From contig NVWZ01000004.1 of the NCBI GenBank assembly GCA_002746365.1, positions 138,586 to 150,639 on the forward strand: a stretch of DNA of 12,054 nucleotides. The letters are read 5' to 3'. The notes beneath the pieces are model-generated. The model worked only from the letters and a program-made list of their open reading frames with translations. It searched no databases and had not been told where the DNA came from. Origin of the DNA: Thiotrichaceae bacterium (GTDB lineage Bacteria; Pseudomonadota; Gammaproteobacteria; SZUA-229). The first letter of the stretch is position 1. Every line of letters begins with the position of its first letter. A program made the translations under genes and the position numbers. Shown piece by piece: positions 5,487 to 12,054 of the stretch.

Positions 5487-8400
5487 TGCGATTTACCGAT
5501 TTCTTTATTCGCCGCCCGGTTTTTGCCATCGTACTAAGCCTTCTGTTGCTGGTGTTTGGTATTCGTGCGCTAAATGATTTGCAGGTGCGCCAGTATCCTG
5601 AAATGGAAAACGGCCAGTTGACCATTACCACGATTTATCCCGGTGCGGATGCTGAGCTGGTGCAGGGTTTTATTACTACACCGATACAGGAAACCATTAC
5701 CAGTGTCGAAGGTATTGATTACATGAAGGCCAGCTCGCGCGCCGGTGTTTCCATGATTGAAGTATTTTTAGAGCTGGGTTACGACGTTAACATCGCTATG
5801 GCAGAGATGCTCAGCAAGATCAACGAAGTGCAGGGACGGTTGCCAAAAGATATTAGTGATCCGGTCATCGCCAAGGCCAGTGCCGGCAACGATGCCATCA
5901 TGTATATCGCTTATCAAAGTACGGAGATGAATGAAACGCAGATTACCGATTACCTGCGTCGCGTCGTGCAGCCCAAGATGGCGGAAATACCAGGGCTGTC
6001 ACGCGCAGCACTTTTTGGCGGTAAAGATTATGCCATGCGTATCTTTCTCGACCCGGCGAAGATGCGTGCTTTTAATATCAGTGCCATTCAGGTGAATGAT
6101 GCTTTATTGGCGAACAACTTCCAGTCTGCCGCCGGTGAATTACGCAACAGTTATACCGTTACTTCAATCCGTGCCAGCACATCGTTACAGGACGAAGATG
6201 CCTTTGCTGCAATAACCGTATTTAGTGACGGCCAGCGCGTGGTGCATCTCGGTGATATTGCTCGCATCGAACTGTCGGCTAATACTGAACGTCAGATTGT
6301 TAGTTACCAGAGTAAACCGGCGGTGTATCTGGGTATCCAGATCATTCCCAGTGCCAATCCGCTAGAGGTGGCCGAAGGCCTCAAAAAACTGTTGCCAGAA
6401 ATTGCCGAAAACCTGCCCACCGGCCTGTATCAGTACCTGGCCTATGACACCACCATGTTTATCGAAGAGTCCATTGAAGAAGTTATAAAAACTCTGGTCG
6501 AAGCGACGCTGATTGTGGTGATTGTGGTGTTCCTGTTTTTAGGCTCGTTACGCTCTGTACTCATCCCGATTATCACCATCCCGTTGTCATTAATCGGTGT
6601 TGCTCTGTTCATGTTGATGATGGGTTACACCATCAACCTGCTTACCTTGCTGGCGATGGTGATGGCGATATCACTGGTGGTGGATGATGCCATCGTGGTG
6701 GTGGAAAATGTGCATCGTCATATAGAAGATGGGCTTGAACCCATGCGTGCAGCCGTTGTTGGTGCACGTGAGATTGCTATGCCGATTATCGCTATGACCA
6801 TTACCCTGGTCGCGGTATACGCCCCCATCGGATTTATGGGCGGGCTGACGGGCACCCTGTTCAGCGAATTTGCTTTTACCCTGGCAGGTGCAGTATTGAT
6901 CTCCGGCGTTATCGCATTAACCCTGTCGCCATTGATGAGTGGAAAAATACTCACCCAGCAGTCGATGGAAGGCAAGTTTGCCGTTGCTATCGATAACTTT
7001 TTTGGCCGCCTGAAAGAGTCTTACTCTGGCGTTTTAGATAGTACGCTGACTTACTATCGTAGTGCTATCGTTATCGGTGCCGTTTTATTATTACTCGCTA
7101 TCGTCGCCATGTTCAGCATGACGCAGTCAGAACTGGCACCAGTAGAAGATCAGGGCTTTATCCTCACCATGGGCATCGCACCGGATAATGCCAGTGTGCA
7201 ATATGTACAGACCTATGCTGAACAGGTCGAAGATATTCTCAGTACCTATCCCGAATATGACCAGACATTTGTTATCGCGGGCATGCCGGTAGAAAACAAC
7301 GTAATGGCAGGCATGGTGTTAAAGCCCTGGAGTCAACGTGAACGTAGCCAGATGGATTTGCAGCCACAATTGCAGGGAGAGCTGATGGGTGTCGCGGGCA
7401 TGAGTGTGTATGCCATCAATCCGCCGTCACTGCCAGGCACGCCCATGGGTATGCCGGTTAATTTTGTTATTACCACCACCAGTGATTATGAAACGTTGTT
7501 TGAAGTGTCTGAAGAGCTGAAACAAAAAGCTATGGAGAGTGGTGTATTCATGATGGTGAACAACACGCTGCGTTTGAACAAACCGCAGGCGCATGTCTGG
7601 ATAGATCGGGAAAAAGCCGGGCAACTGGGAATAAGCATGCGCGATATCGGCAACGTGCTGGCGATACAACTGGGGGATTTCCGCAGTAACTATTTTGATA
7701 TGCAGGGCCGCAGTTATGAAGTAGTGCCACAGGCGGACAGAGCCTTTCAACAGACCCAGGAAGCCATTGAGGAACTTTATGTCAATACCTTAAGTGGCGA
7801 GCAGGTTCCATTATCTACAGTCGTAAAAATATCACAGGAAGTCGTGCCTAACACGCTGACTCAGTTTCAGCAGCTCAATTCAGCGACCATCGAAGCCATA
7901 CCACAACCCGGTGTTGCGACTCTCGCCGATGCACATGAGTTCTTAAGTAAAACATTGAAAGAGATTGCACCGACTGATTTTATGTATGACTTCGGCGGTC
8001 AGAGTCGCCAGTTCGAAAAAGAAGGTGCTGCTTTGATGGCAACGTTTGTACTGGCACTGATCGTGATTTATCTGGTTCTGTCAGCCCAATTCGAAAGTTT
8101 TCGTGATCCCTTCGTGGTGTTAATCACGGTGCCGCTGTCTATTTTTGGTGCCATGATTCCATTGTTTTTAGGTTTCGCTACCATGAATATTTATACCCAG
8201 GTCGGTCTAATCACGCTGATCGGTCTGATCTCCAAACACGGAATATTGATTGTCGAATTCGCTAATCAGCTACAGCGTCAGGGGCTGGATAAAGTTAGTG
8301 CAGTAAAACAGGCGGCGGCATTAAGATTGCGTCCGATTCTGATGACCACCGCAGCGATGGTGTTAGGTGTTATGCCACTGGTGTTAGCTTCCGGTGCGGG

Positions 8401-8557
8401 CGCTGTGTCTCGTAACAATATAGGACTGGTGATTACTGTGGGCTTAAGTATCGGTACTTTGTTTACCTTGTTCGTTGTGCCGGTAATGTATTCATTGATA
8501 GCTAAAGATTTTGATCAGGAAGTAGAGGATGGACGGCTTGCGGTTACCCGGGATTAG
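5486..8557 (+). CDS. RND multidrug efflux pump, inner-membrane HAE1-type permease
   Basis: A 1023-residue AcrB/MexB-type proton antiporter of normal family length. The first helix (residues 10-28) has the usual FIRRPVFAIVLSLLLLVFG pattern. The proton-relay pair Asp400/Asp401 lies in MAISLVVDDAIVVVENV (helix 4), and the partner lysine Lys917 is in LIGLISKHGILIVEF (helix 10), so the pump looks catalytically intact. Two large periplasmic loops (about 30-330 and 555-850) carry the porter and docking domains. The SKHGILIVEFANQ wording resembles the MexW-like branch more than AcrB itself, from memory. The substrate range cannot be read from the sequence; drugs, dyes and detergents are typical. The ribosome site GGGAG lies within the end of the adaptor gene. 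No outer-membrane channel gene follows, so it presumably uses a TolC/OprM-type protein encoded elsewhere. Confidence 0.95.
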   Translation: MRFTDFFIRRPVFAIVLSLLLLVFGIRALNDLQVRQYPEMENGQLTITTIYPGADAELVQGFITTPIQETITSVEGIDYMKASSRAGVSMIEVFLELGYDVNIAMAEMLSKINEVQGRLPKDISDPVIAKASAGNDAIMYIAYQSTEMNETQITDYLRRVVQPKMAEIPGLSRAALFGGKDYAMRIFLDPAKMRAFNISAIQVNDALLANNFQSAAGELRNSYTVTSIRASTSLQDEDAFAAITVFSDGQRVVHLGDIARIELSANTERQIVSYQSKPAVYLGIQIIPSANPLEVAEGLKKLLPEIAENLPTGLYQYLAYDTTMFIEESIEEVIKTLVEATLIVVIVVFLFLGSLRSVLIPIITIPLSLIGVALFMLMMGYTINLLTLLAMVMAISLVVDDAIVVVENVHRHIEDGLEPMRAAVVGAREIAMPIIAMTITLVAVYAPIGFMGGLTGTLFSEFAFTLAGAVLISGVIALTLSPLMSGKILTQQSMEGKFAVAIDNFFGRLKESYSGVLDSTLTYYRSAIVIGAVLLLLAIVAMFSMTQSELAPVEDQGFILTMGIAPDNASVQYVQTYAEQVEDILSTYPEYDQTFVIAGMPVENNVMAGMVLKPWSQRERSQMDLQPQLQGELMGVAGMSVYAINPPSLPGTPMGMPVNFVITTTSDYETLFEVSEELKQKAMESGVFMMVNNTLRLNKPQAHVWIDREKAGQLGISMRDIGNVLAIQLGDFRSNYFDMQGRSYEVVPQADRAFQQTQEAIEELYVNTLSGEQVPLSTVVKISQEVVPNTLTQFQQLNSATIEAIPQPGVATLADAHEFLSKTLKEIAPTDFMYDFGGQSRQFEKEGAALMATFVLALIVIYLVLSAQFESFRDPFVVLITVPLSIFGAMIPLFLGFATMNIYTQVGLITLIGLISKHGILIVEFANQLQRQGLDKVSAVKQAAALRLRPILMTTAAMVLGVMPLVLASGAGAVSRNNIGLVITVGLSIGTLFTLFVVPVMYSLIAKDFDQEVEDGRLAVTRD

Positions 8558-8568
8558 CCTGTTTTTTT
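8535..8568 (+). terminator. Probable intrinsic terminator of the pump operon
   Basis: GGCT (8535-8538) pairs with AGCC (8556-8559), with an inner CGG/CCG pair, followed by GTTTTTTT (seven T from 8562). The stem overlaps the pump stop codon. The stem is short and interrupted, hence moderate confidence. Confidence 0.45.
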
Positions 8569-8658
8569 GCACAGAAGATTATCGCTTAACCTAAACATCA
8601 ATATTTCATCCATAGATAACGACTTTTGATAATAGATTTTGACTGCCGCTATTTTAGT

Positions 8659-8673
8659 CAGTCACTGTGACTG
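8659..8673. promoter_or_regulatory. Perfect palindrome in the frmA promoter region, likely operator
   Basis: CAGTCAC-T-GTGACTG, 7-bp perfect arms around one base, 36 bases before the dehydrogenase start. Two promoter readings place it at the promoter. TTGATA (8626-8631), 18 bases, TATTTT (8650-8655) would put it over the transcription start. TTTAGT (8653-8658), 16 bases, TATTAT (8675-8680) would put it exactly in the spacer. Further GACTG/AGTC copies lie just upstream (8641-8645, 8656-8659). A formaldehyde- or thiol-responsive regulator is plausible; no regulator gene is adjacent. Confidence 0.5.
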
Positions 8674-8709
8674 TTATTATTACATTATGCATAACCACGA
8701 GATAATAAT

Positions 8710-9819
8710 ATGAAAGCAAGAGCTGCAGTGGCATGGGCGCCAAAAAAGCCCCTCGAGATCGAAGAAGTTGAAGTTATGGGGCCAAAAGAAGGCGAAGTGT
8801 TATTGAAGGTGATCGCTTCGGGTGTCTGCCATACCGATGCCTTTACCCTCTCGGGTGATGATCCAGAAGCCAGTTTTCCCTGCATCCTCGGTCATGAGGG
8901 CGGTTGTGAAGTGGTCGAACTTGGTGCGGGTGTGAAAAGTCTGGAAGTGGGTGATCACGTCATTCCTTTATATATTCCTGAATGTGGTGAATGCGAATAC
9001 TGTCAGTCAACAAAAACTAACCTGTGCCAGTCGATTGCATCGACCGTATGGACTGGATATATGCCCGATGGCACTCGCCGCTTTTCCAAAGACGGTAAAG
9101 ATATCTTTCACTACATGGGCTGCTCTACTTTTGCAGAATACACCGTGGTGCCTGAAATAGCGCTGGCTAAAATTAATAAAGCTGCGCCACTCGATAAAGT
9201 CTGTCTGTTAGGTTGCGGTGTTACCACCGGCATCGGTGCGGTTTTGAATACGGCAAAGGTAGAAGCTAGTTCAACCGTCGCTGTATTTGGCCTCGGTGGT
9301 ATTGGTCTGTCGTGTATACAGGGTGCGGTAATGGCGGGGGCAGAGCGTATCATTGCCATCGATATTAATCCCGATAAGTTTGAATTTGCCAAACAGCTTG
9401 GTGCTACCGATTTTGTTAATCCAAATGATATCGACGGTTCGTTTGTCGAATACATGCAAGATACTTTTAGCGGCGGTCCTGATTATTCATTTGAATGTAT
9501 TGGTAATACGCATGTAATGCGTGACGCACTGGAATGCACTCACATGGGTTGGGGTGTTTCTACGGTAATCGGTGTCGCCGGTGCCGGTCAGACCATCGAG
9601 ACCCGTCCGTTTAACCTGGTCGTCGGCAGAACCTGGAAAGGTACTGCATTCGGTGGTGTAAAAGGTAGAAGCGAACTGCCGGGCTATGTAGATCGTTACA
9701 TGTCTGGAAAAATTGAACTCGACAGCCTGGTAACACACACTATGCCGCTGGAAGACATTAACCGAGCCTTTGATTTGATGCATGAAGGTAAAAGCATTCG
9801 ATCAGTTATTATTTTTTAA
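8710..9819 (+). CDS. frmA: S-(hydroxymethyl)glutathione dehydrogenase / class III alcohol dehydrogenase
   Basis: A 369-residue zinc MDR enzyme, the same length as E. coli FrmA. It oxidises S-hydroxymethylglutathione, the spontaneous adduct of formaldehyde and glutathione, to S-formylglutathione with NAD+; relatives also reduce S-nitrosoglutathione. Catalytic zinc ligands are Cys40 (SGVCHTD), His62-Glu63 (GHEGG) and Cys169 (LLGCGVTTG). Structural zinc ligands are Cys92, 95, 98 and 106 (CGECEYC then NLC). The NAD-binding loop is GLGGIG (194-199), with Asp218 ending the second strand (IAIDIN), as expected for NAD rather than NADP. The family signature is nearly continuous, so the call is firm. 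It is soluble and cytoplasmic. A GAGATAATAAT leader gives a modest ribosome site. frmB follows after 54 bases, forming a two-step detoxification operon. Confidence 0.96.
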   Translation: MKARAAVAWAPKKPLEIEEVEVMGPKEGEVLLKVIASGVCHTDAFTLSGDDPEASFPCILGHEGGCEVVELGAGVKSLEVGDHVIPLYIPECGECEYCQSTKTNLCQSIASTVWTGYMPDGTRRFSKDGKDIFHYMGCSTFAEYTVVPEIALAKINKAAPLDKVCLLGCGVTTGIGAVLNTAKVEASSTVAVFGLGGIGLSCIQGAVMAGAERIIAIDINPDKFEFAKQLGATDFVNPNDIDGSFVEYMQDTFSGGPDYSFECIGNTHVMRDALECTHMGWGVSTVIGVAGAGQTIETRPFNLVVGRTWKGTAFGGVKGRSELPGYVDRYMSGKIELDSLVTHTMPLEDINRAFDLMHEGKSIRSVIIF

Positions 9820-9839
9820 GGACGAGATTTAAAGTAGAA

Positions 9840-9865
9840 TTTTGAGATAGAGTCTTGAGGTAGAG
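9840..9865 (+). repeat. 13-bp tandem repeat before frmB
   Basis: TTTTGAGATAGAG (9840-9852) is followed directly by TCTTGAGGTAGAG (9853-9865), with two differences in 13. The second copy supplies the AGAGGA ribosome site (9862-9867) of frmB; the first holds a weaker copy. It probably arose by slippage duplication. Confidence 0.6.
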
Positions 9866-9873
9866 GAACAGCG

Positions 9874-10713
9874 ATGCAACAGATTGAAAGCGTTAAAGAG
9901 TTCGGCGGTTACCTGAACCGATATGTACATGAGTCAGAGACCTGTAATTGTGAGATGACATTTTCCGTCTACCTGCCGCCCCAGGTAGAATCTGGAAAAG
10001 TACCGACCCTGTACTGGTTATCCGGTCTTACCTGCAGCGATGACAATGCGCGAGTGAAAGCCGGCGCACAGCGTTATGCTGCAGAACAGGGTATCGCACT
10101 GGTGTTTCCAGATACCAGTCCACGTGGTGACGATGTTGCTGATGAAAAAGATCGATATGATCTTGGCCAGGGTGCCGGTTTCTATGTGAATGCGACACAG
10201 GCACCGTGGGCAGCGCATTACCAGATGTATGATTACATAACAAAAGAACTGCCTGCTTTGCTGGAGGCAAAGCTGCCATTAATACCCGGCCTTAAATCAA
10301 TCAGCGGGCATTCAATGGGCGGTCATGGTGCATTAATCTGCGCACTGAAAAACCCAACAAGTTATAAATCAGTTTCAGCTTTTTCACCGATCTGTAACCC
10401 GGTTAACTGTGGCTGGGGCATCGGTTGTTTCGACGCCTACCTGGGTGAAGACACGACTACATGGCAGGCCTATGATGCAACAGCTCTAGTTGATGCAGGT
10501 GCCAGAGTTACAGACATACTTATTGATCAGGGCACAGCGGATGAGTTCTATGATAAGAAACAGCTGCTACCAGAAAATTTTCAGGCAGCATGTGAGAGAG
10601 AAGGGCAGGCTGTTACCATACGGATGCAACAAGGCTACGATCATAGCTACCACTTTATTGCGAGTTTTATCGGTGAGCATATCGCTTATCATGCGGATGC
10701 GTTGAAGGCTTGA
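9874..10713 (+). CDS. frmB: S-formylglutathione hydrolase
   Basis: A 279-residue alpha/beta-hydrolase of the esterase D family, normal length (about 275-285). It hydrolyses S-formylglutathione to formate and glutathione, the step after FrmA. The catalytic triad is visible: Ser147 in SGHSMGGHGAL, Asp223 in DQGTADEFY and His257 in DHSYHF. Other family landmarks are YWLSGLTCSDDN (oxyanion side), FPDTSPRG and GAGFYVNATQAPW. It is cytoplasmic, with no signal peptide. The start is supported by an AGAGGA ribosome site six bases upstream. It is cotranscribed with frmA, with 54 bases between. The gene symbol follows E. coli frmB; yeiG and fghA denote the same function. The end product, formate, would need a formate dehydrogenase encoded elsewhere. 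Confidence 0.96.
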   Translation: MQQIESVKEFGGYLNRYVHESETCNCEMTFSVYLPPQVESGKVPTLYWLSGLTCSDDNARVKAGAQRYAAEQGIALVFPDTSPRGDDVADEKDRYDLGQGAGFYVNATQAPWAAHYQMYDYITKELPALLEAKLPLIPGLKSISGHSMGGHGALICALKNPTSYKSVSAFSPICNPVNCGWGIGCFDAYLGEDTTTWQAYDATALVDAGARVTDILIDQGTADEFYDKKQLLPENFQAACEREGQAVTIRMQQGYDHSYHFIASFIGEHIAYHADALKA

Positions 10714-10771
10714 TTGGTGACAGTGCGATTGTGTGAGTGATTATCGTTTGTTGCCAAAAATCATTAAAGGG

Positions 10772-10822
10772 GAGGGATTAAAAAATGATCAATTCAGTAA
10801 AATGGTTAAGTAATAATCCCTC
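10772..10822. repeat. REP/MITE-like imperfect inverted repeat
   Basis: GAGGGATTA (10772-10780) and TAATCCCTC (10814-10822) are perfect 9-bp inverted arms around a 33-base AT-rich loop. The right arm continues as TCTGACCC; its complement GGGTCAGAGGGATTA parallels the left flank GGGGAGGGATTA, which looks like the same sequence lacking TCAG. GGGGTCAGAG-type palindromes recur as small dispersed elements in gammaproteobacteria and are linked with REP-associated transposases, as far as I recall. Only one copy lies in this window. Confidence 0.5.
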
Positions 10823-10848
10823 TGACCCACTACAGCGTTATGCGTGAC

Positions 10849-10929
10849 GTTAGGCTTCTAATATTATTTTATAAATTTGAATGGAGCTTAAATGTTTTGG
10901 GTGATTATTTACACCCGTAAAAGCCTAAC
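10849..10929. repeat. 9-bp inverted repeat containing integron-type core sites
   Basis: GTTAGGCTT (10849-10857) and AAGCCTAAC (10921-10929) are perfect inverted copies around 63 AT-rich bases. GTTAGGC fits the integron core consensus GTTRRRY and GCCTAAC fits RYYYAAC. The second continues as AAATTGTTC, the usual start of a 59-base-element attC (R'', 5-base spacer, L'' with GTTC). The order GTTRRRY then RYYYAAC is what lies inside a cassette, between the end of one attC and the start of the next. A full attC is not present at either position. Confidence 0.45.
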
Positions 10930-10966
10930 AAATTGTTCGTATGGGTATTTCACAGGAAACGTATGA
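10892..10966 (+). CDS. Possible 24-codon leader ORF overlapping the dehydrogenase start
   Basis: Begins ATGTTTTGGGTG after a GGAGCTTAA ribosome site and ends in TGA sharing ATGA with the start of the next gene, the usual geometry of translational coupling. The peptide MFWVIIYTRKSLTNC is not recognisable. A hairpin GGGTG (10899-10903) / CACCC (10912-10916) lies inside it. It may be a coupling or attenuation leader, or chance. Confidence 0.3.
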   Translation: MFWVIIYTRKSLTNCSYGYFTGNV

Positions 10967-11958
10967 AAGCGATTGTATACAATAAATATGGGGCACCTGA
11001 TGTTCTTCAGATTAAAGAAATAGAAAGACCGAAACCAAAAGACGATGAAGTGTTGATAAAAGTGCATTCAGCAGAAGTAACAAAAGCTGATTGTGAGATG
11101 AGAAGCTTTAATTTTGCAGTTAAATGGTTTTGGTTACCTTTGAGGCTTGCTTTTGGAGTATTCAAACCAAAGAAGAATATATTGGGGGGGTATTTTTCTG
11201 GTGATATTGAGCGTGTTGGTGAAAATGTAACTAAATTTGTTGTGGGCGATAAAATATTTGGCTCTGCACAAATGCGGCTTGGCGCATACGGTGAATATTT
11301 ATGTTTACCAGATAATTACACTATTATTAAAAAACCCAATAATATGAGTTATGAAGAAGCTGCTGCTGTTCCTTTAGGCGGGCTTAATGCACTTCATTTT
11401 ATGAGGAAGGCAAATATAAAAGAAGGCGATAAAGTTTTAATAAATGGTGCCGGAGGGAGCATTGGGACCTTTGCAATTCAAATAGCAAAAAATATGGGTG
11501 CTGAAGTAACAGCAGTAGATAGCCCAATAAAAGAAGCGATGTTACGTCAACTCGGGGTTGATTATTTTATAGATTACACGCAAGAAAATGTGGCAACGCA
11601 GGGTAAAACTTATGACGCCATATTTAATATGGTTGCGAATAGTCGATATTCGGATTTTATAAAAATTCTAAATTCAAACGGTCGCTATCTGATAGGAAAT
11701 CCGAAATTAGTTGATATGTTTCGATCTGTAGTTACCTCAAAATTAACAGACAAAATAGTAATGTTCTCATTTGCAGGCGAAAAGGAAGAAGAGCTAATAA
11801 CATTAAGGTCAATGATTGAAGCAGGTAAAATTAGATCTGTAGTCGACAAAATATATTCCTTCAATCAAATTACACAAGCTCATCATCGAGTTGAAACTGA
11901 GAAAAGAATAGGAATTGTTGTTTTATCATTTGATTTAGACAAAAAACCAAACAATTAG
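10963..11958 (+). CDS. Zinc-independent MDR oxidoreductase (NAD(P)-dependent alcohol dehydrogenase / quinone oxidoreductase-like)
   Basis: A 331-residue medium-chain dehydrogenase/reductase. A GroES-like N-terminal domain (about 1-125; MKAIVYNKYG, then GGYFSGDIERVG) is followed by a Rossmann fold with NGAGGSIGTFAIQIAK (161-176) and AVDSP at the end of strand 2. The zinc ligands of classical alcohol dehydrogenases are missing (no GHE and no four-cysteine lobe), so it belongs with the quinone oxidoreductase-like, NAD(P)H-dependent branch; the substrate is unknown. The ATG at 10963 is chosen over a TTG at 10933 because it opens with the family's MKAIVY start and has AGGAAA five bases upstream. 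Codon use is strongly AT-biased (sampled blocks 33-37 % G+C against about 53-55 % in frmA/frmB), suggesting horizontal acquisition. Integron-like sites flank it on both sides. Confidence 0.88.
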   Translation: MKAIVYNKYGAPDVLQIKEIERPKPKDDEVLIKVHSAEVTKADCEMRSFNFAVKWFWLPLRLAFGVFKPKKNILGGYFSGDIERVGENVTKFVVGDKIFGSAQMRLGAYGEYLCLPDNYTIIKKPNNMSYEEAAAVPLGGLNALHFMRKANIKEGDKVLINGAGGSIGTFAIQIAKNMGAEVTAVDSPIKEAMLRQLGVDYFIDYTQENVATQGKTYDAIFNMVANSRYSDFIKILNSNGRYLIGNPKLVDMFRSVVTSKLTDKIVMFSFAGEKEEELITLRSMIEAGKIRSVVDKIYSFNQITQAHHRVETEKRIGIVVLSFDLDKKPNN

Positions 11959-12002
11959 CTCAATCGACCGTGAAAAACGCGCCGCTTAGCATAGCGTTAA
12001 TG
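11946..12002 (+). other. attC-like site (degenerate integron 59-base element)
   Basis: A 57-bp element starting inside the last codons of the dehydrogenase gene. R''-like ACCAAAC (11946-11952), 5-base spacer, L'' GCTCAATCGAC (11958-11968), loop, L' GCCGCTTAGC (11981-11990), 5-base spacer, R'-like GTTAATG (11996-12002). L'' and L' pair as GCT/AGC, AA/TT, CG/CG with C61 (position 11961) left extrahelical at the fourth base of L'', exactly where canonical attC sites (GTT-C-AA) have it. The outer boxes keep only AAC and GTT, so the site may be decayed or divergent. Confidence 0.5.
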
Positions 12003-12054
12003 TCCGCTTTGCCTGTGAATTTAGTTAACAGAAAAAGCCGCTTAAGTTTGCCTA
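12003..12054. other. Right edge, no gene seen
   Basis: The last 52 bases hold no convincing coding start. They end in TTTGCCTA, which would be most of another GCCTAAC core if AC followed; this cannot be judged from the window. Confidence 0.3.

Noticed and set aside
9111..9455. 114-codon minus-strand ORF opposite frmA
   Set aside because: Antisense to the NAD-binding domain of frmA; no motif or ribosome site.
10933..10962. TTG start that would add ten residues to the oxidoreductase
   Set aside because: The extension (MFVWVFHRKR) is not part of the family, and a good AGGAAA site serves the ATG at 10963.

Overview
The window looks like a chromosomal stretch of a gammaproteobacterium, probably free-living or aquatic. 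This rests on gene families and style only: an HAE1-type RND efflux pump with a divergent TetR repressor, a glutathione-dependent formaldehyde pathway, an RssA-type patatin and a periplasmic DsrE-like protein. No rRNA, tRNA, CRISPR array or transposase gene is visible. Sampled core-gene blocks are about 50-55 % G+C; the last gene is clearly more AT-rich (about 33-37 % in sampled blocks).

Layout. (1) 1-1509, plus strand: the 3' part of an ArsM-like SAM methyltransferase, then a complete patatin-like phospholipase. (2) 1544-3416, minus strand: a compact four-gene unit reading TetR regulator, 69-aa cysteine-rich protein, exported DsrE-like protein, four-helix membrane protein. Its promoter carries a perfect 10-bp-arm palindrome between the -35 and -10 boxes, so the TetR protein probably represses its own operon, and the mRNA may be leaderless. 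(3) 3585-8568: a second TetR gene faces an RND adaptor/pump pair; two near-identical operators exactly 40 bp apart lie between them. The pump gene ends in a probable terminator, and no outer-membrane channel gene is linked. (4) 8659-10713: frmA and frmB homologues (S-hydroxymethylglutathione dehydrogenase and S-formylglutathione hydrolase), which turn formaldehyde plus glutathione into formate, preceded by a perfect 15-bp palindrome in a likely promoter. (5) 10772-12054: an accessory segment with a REP/MITE-like inverted repeat, integron-type core sites (GTTAGGC and GCCTAAC), an AT-rich zinc-independent alcohol dehydrogenase/quinone oxidoreductase gene, and directly after it a 57-bp sequence with the architecture of an attC site.

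The best candidates for something undescribed are the TetR/Cys-rich/DsrE/membrane operon, which has no obvious textbook counterpart and may be a thiol or sulfur-stress module, and the cassette-like oxidoreductase module in the right-hand 1.2 kb. As a whole the window reads as a set of small stress and detoxification units, each with its own control site.
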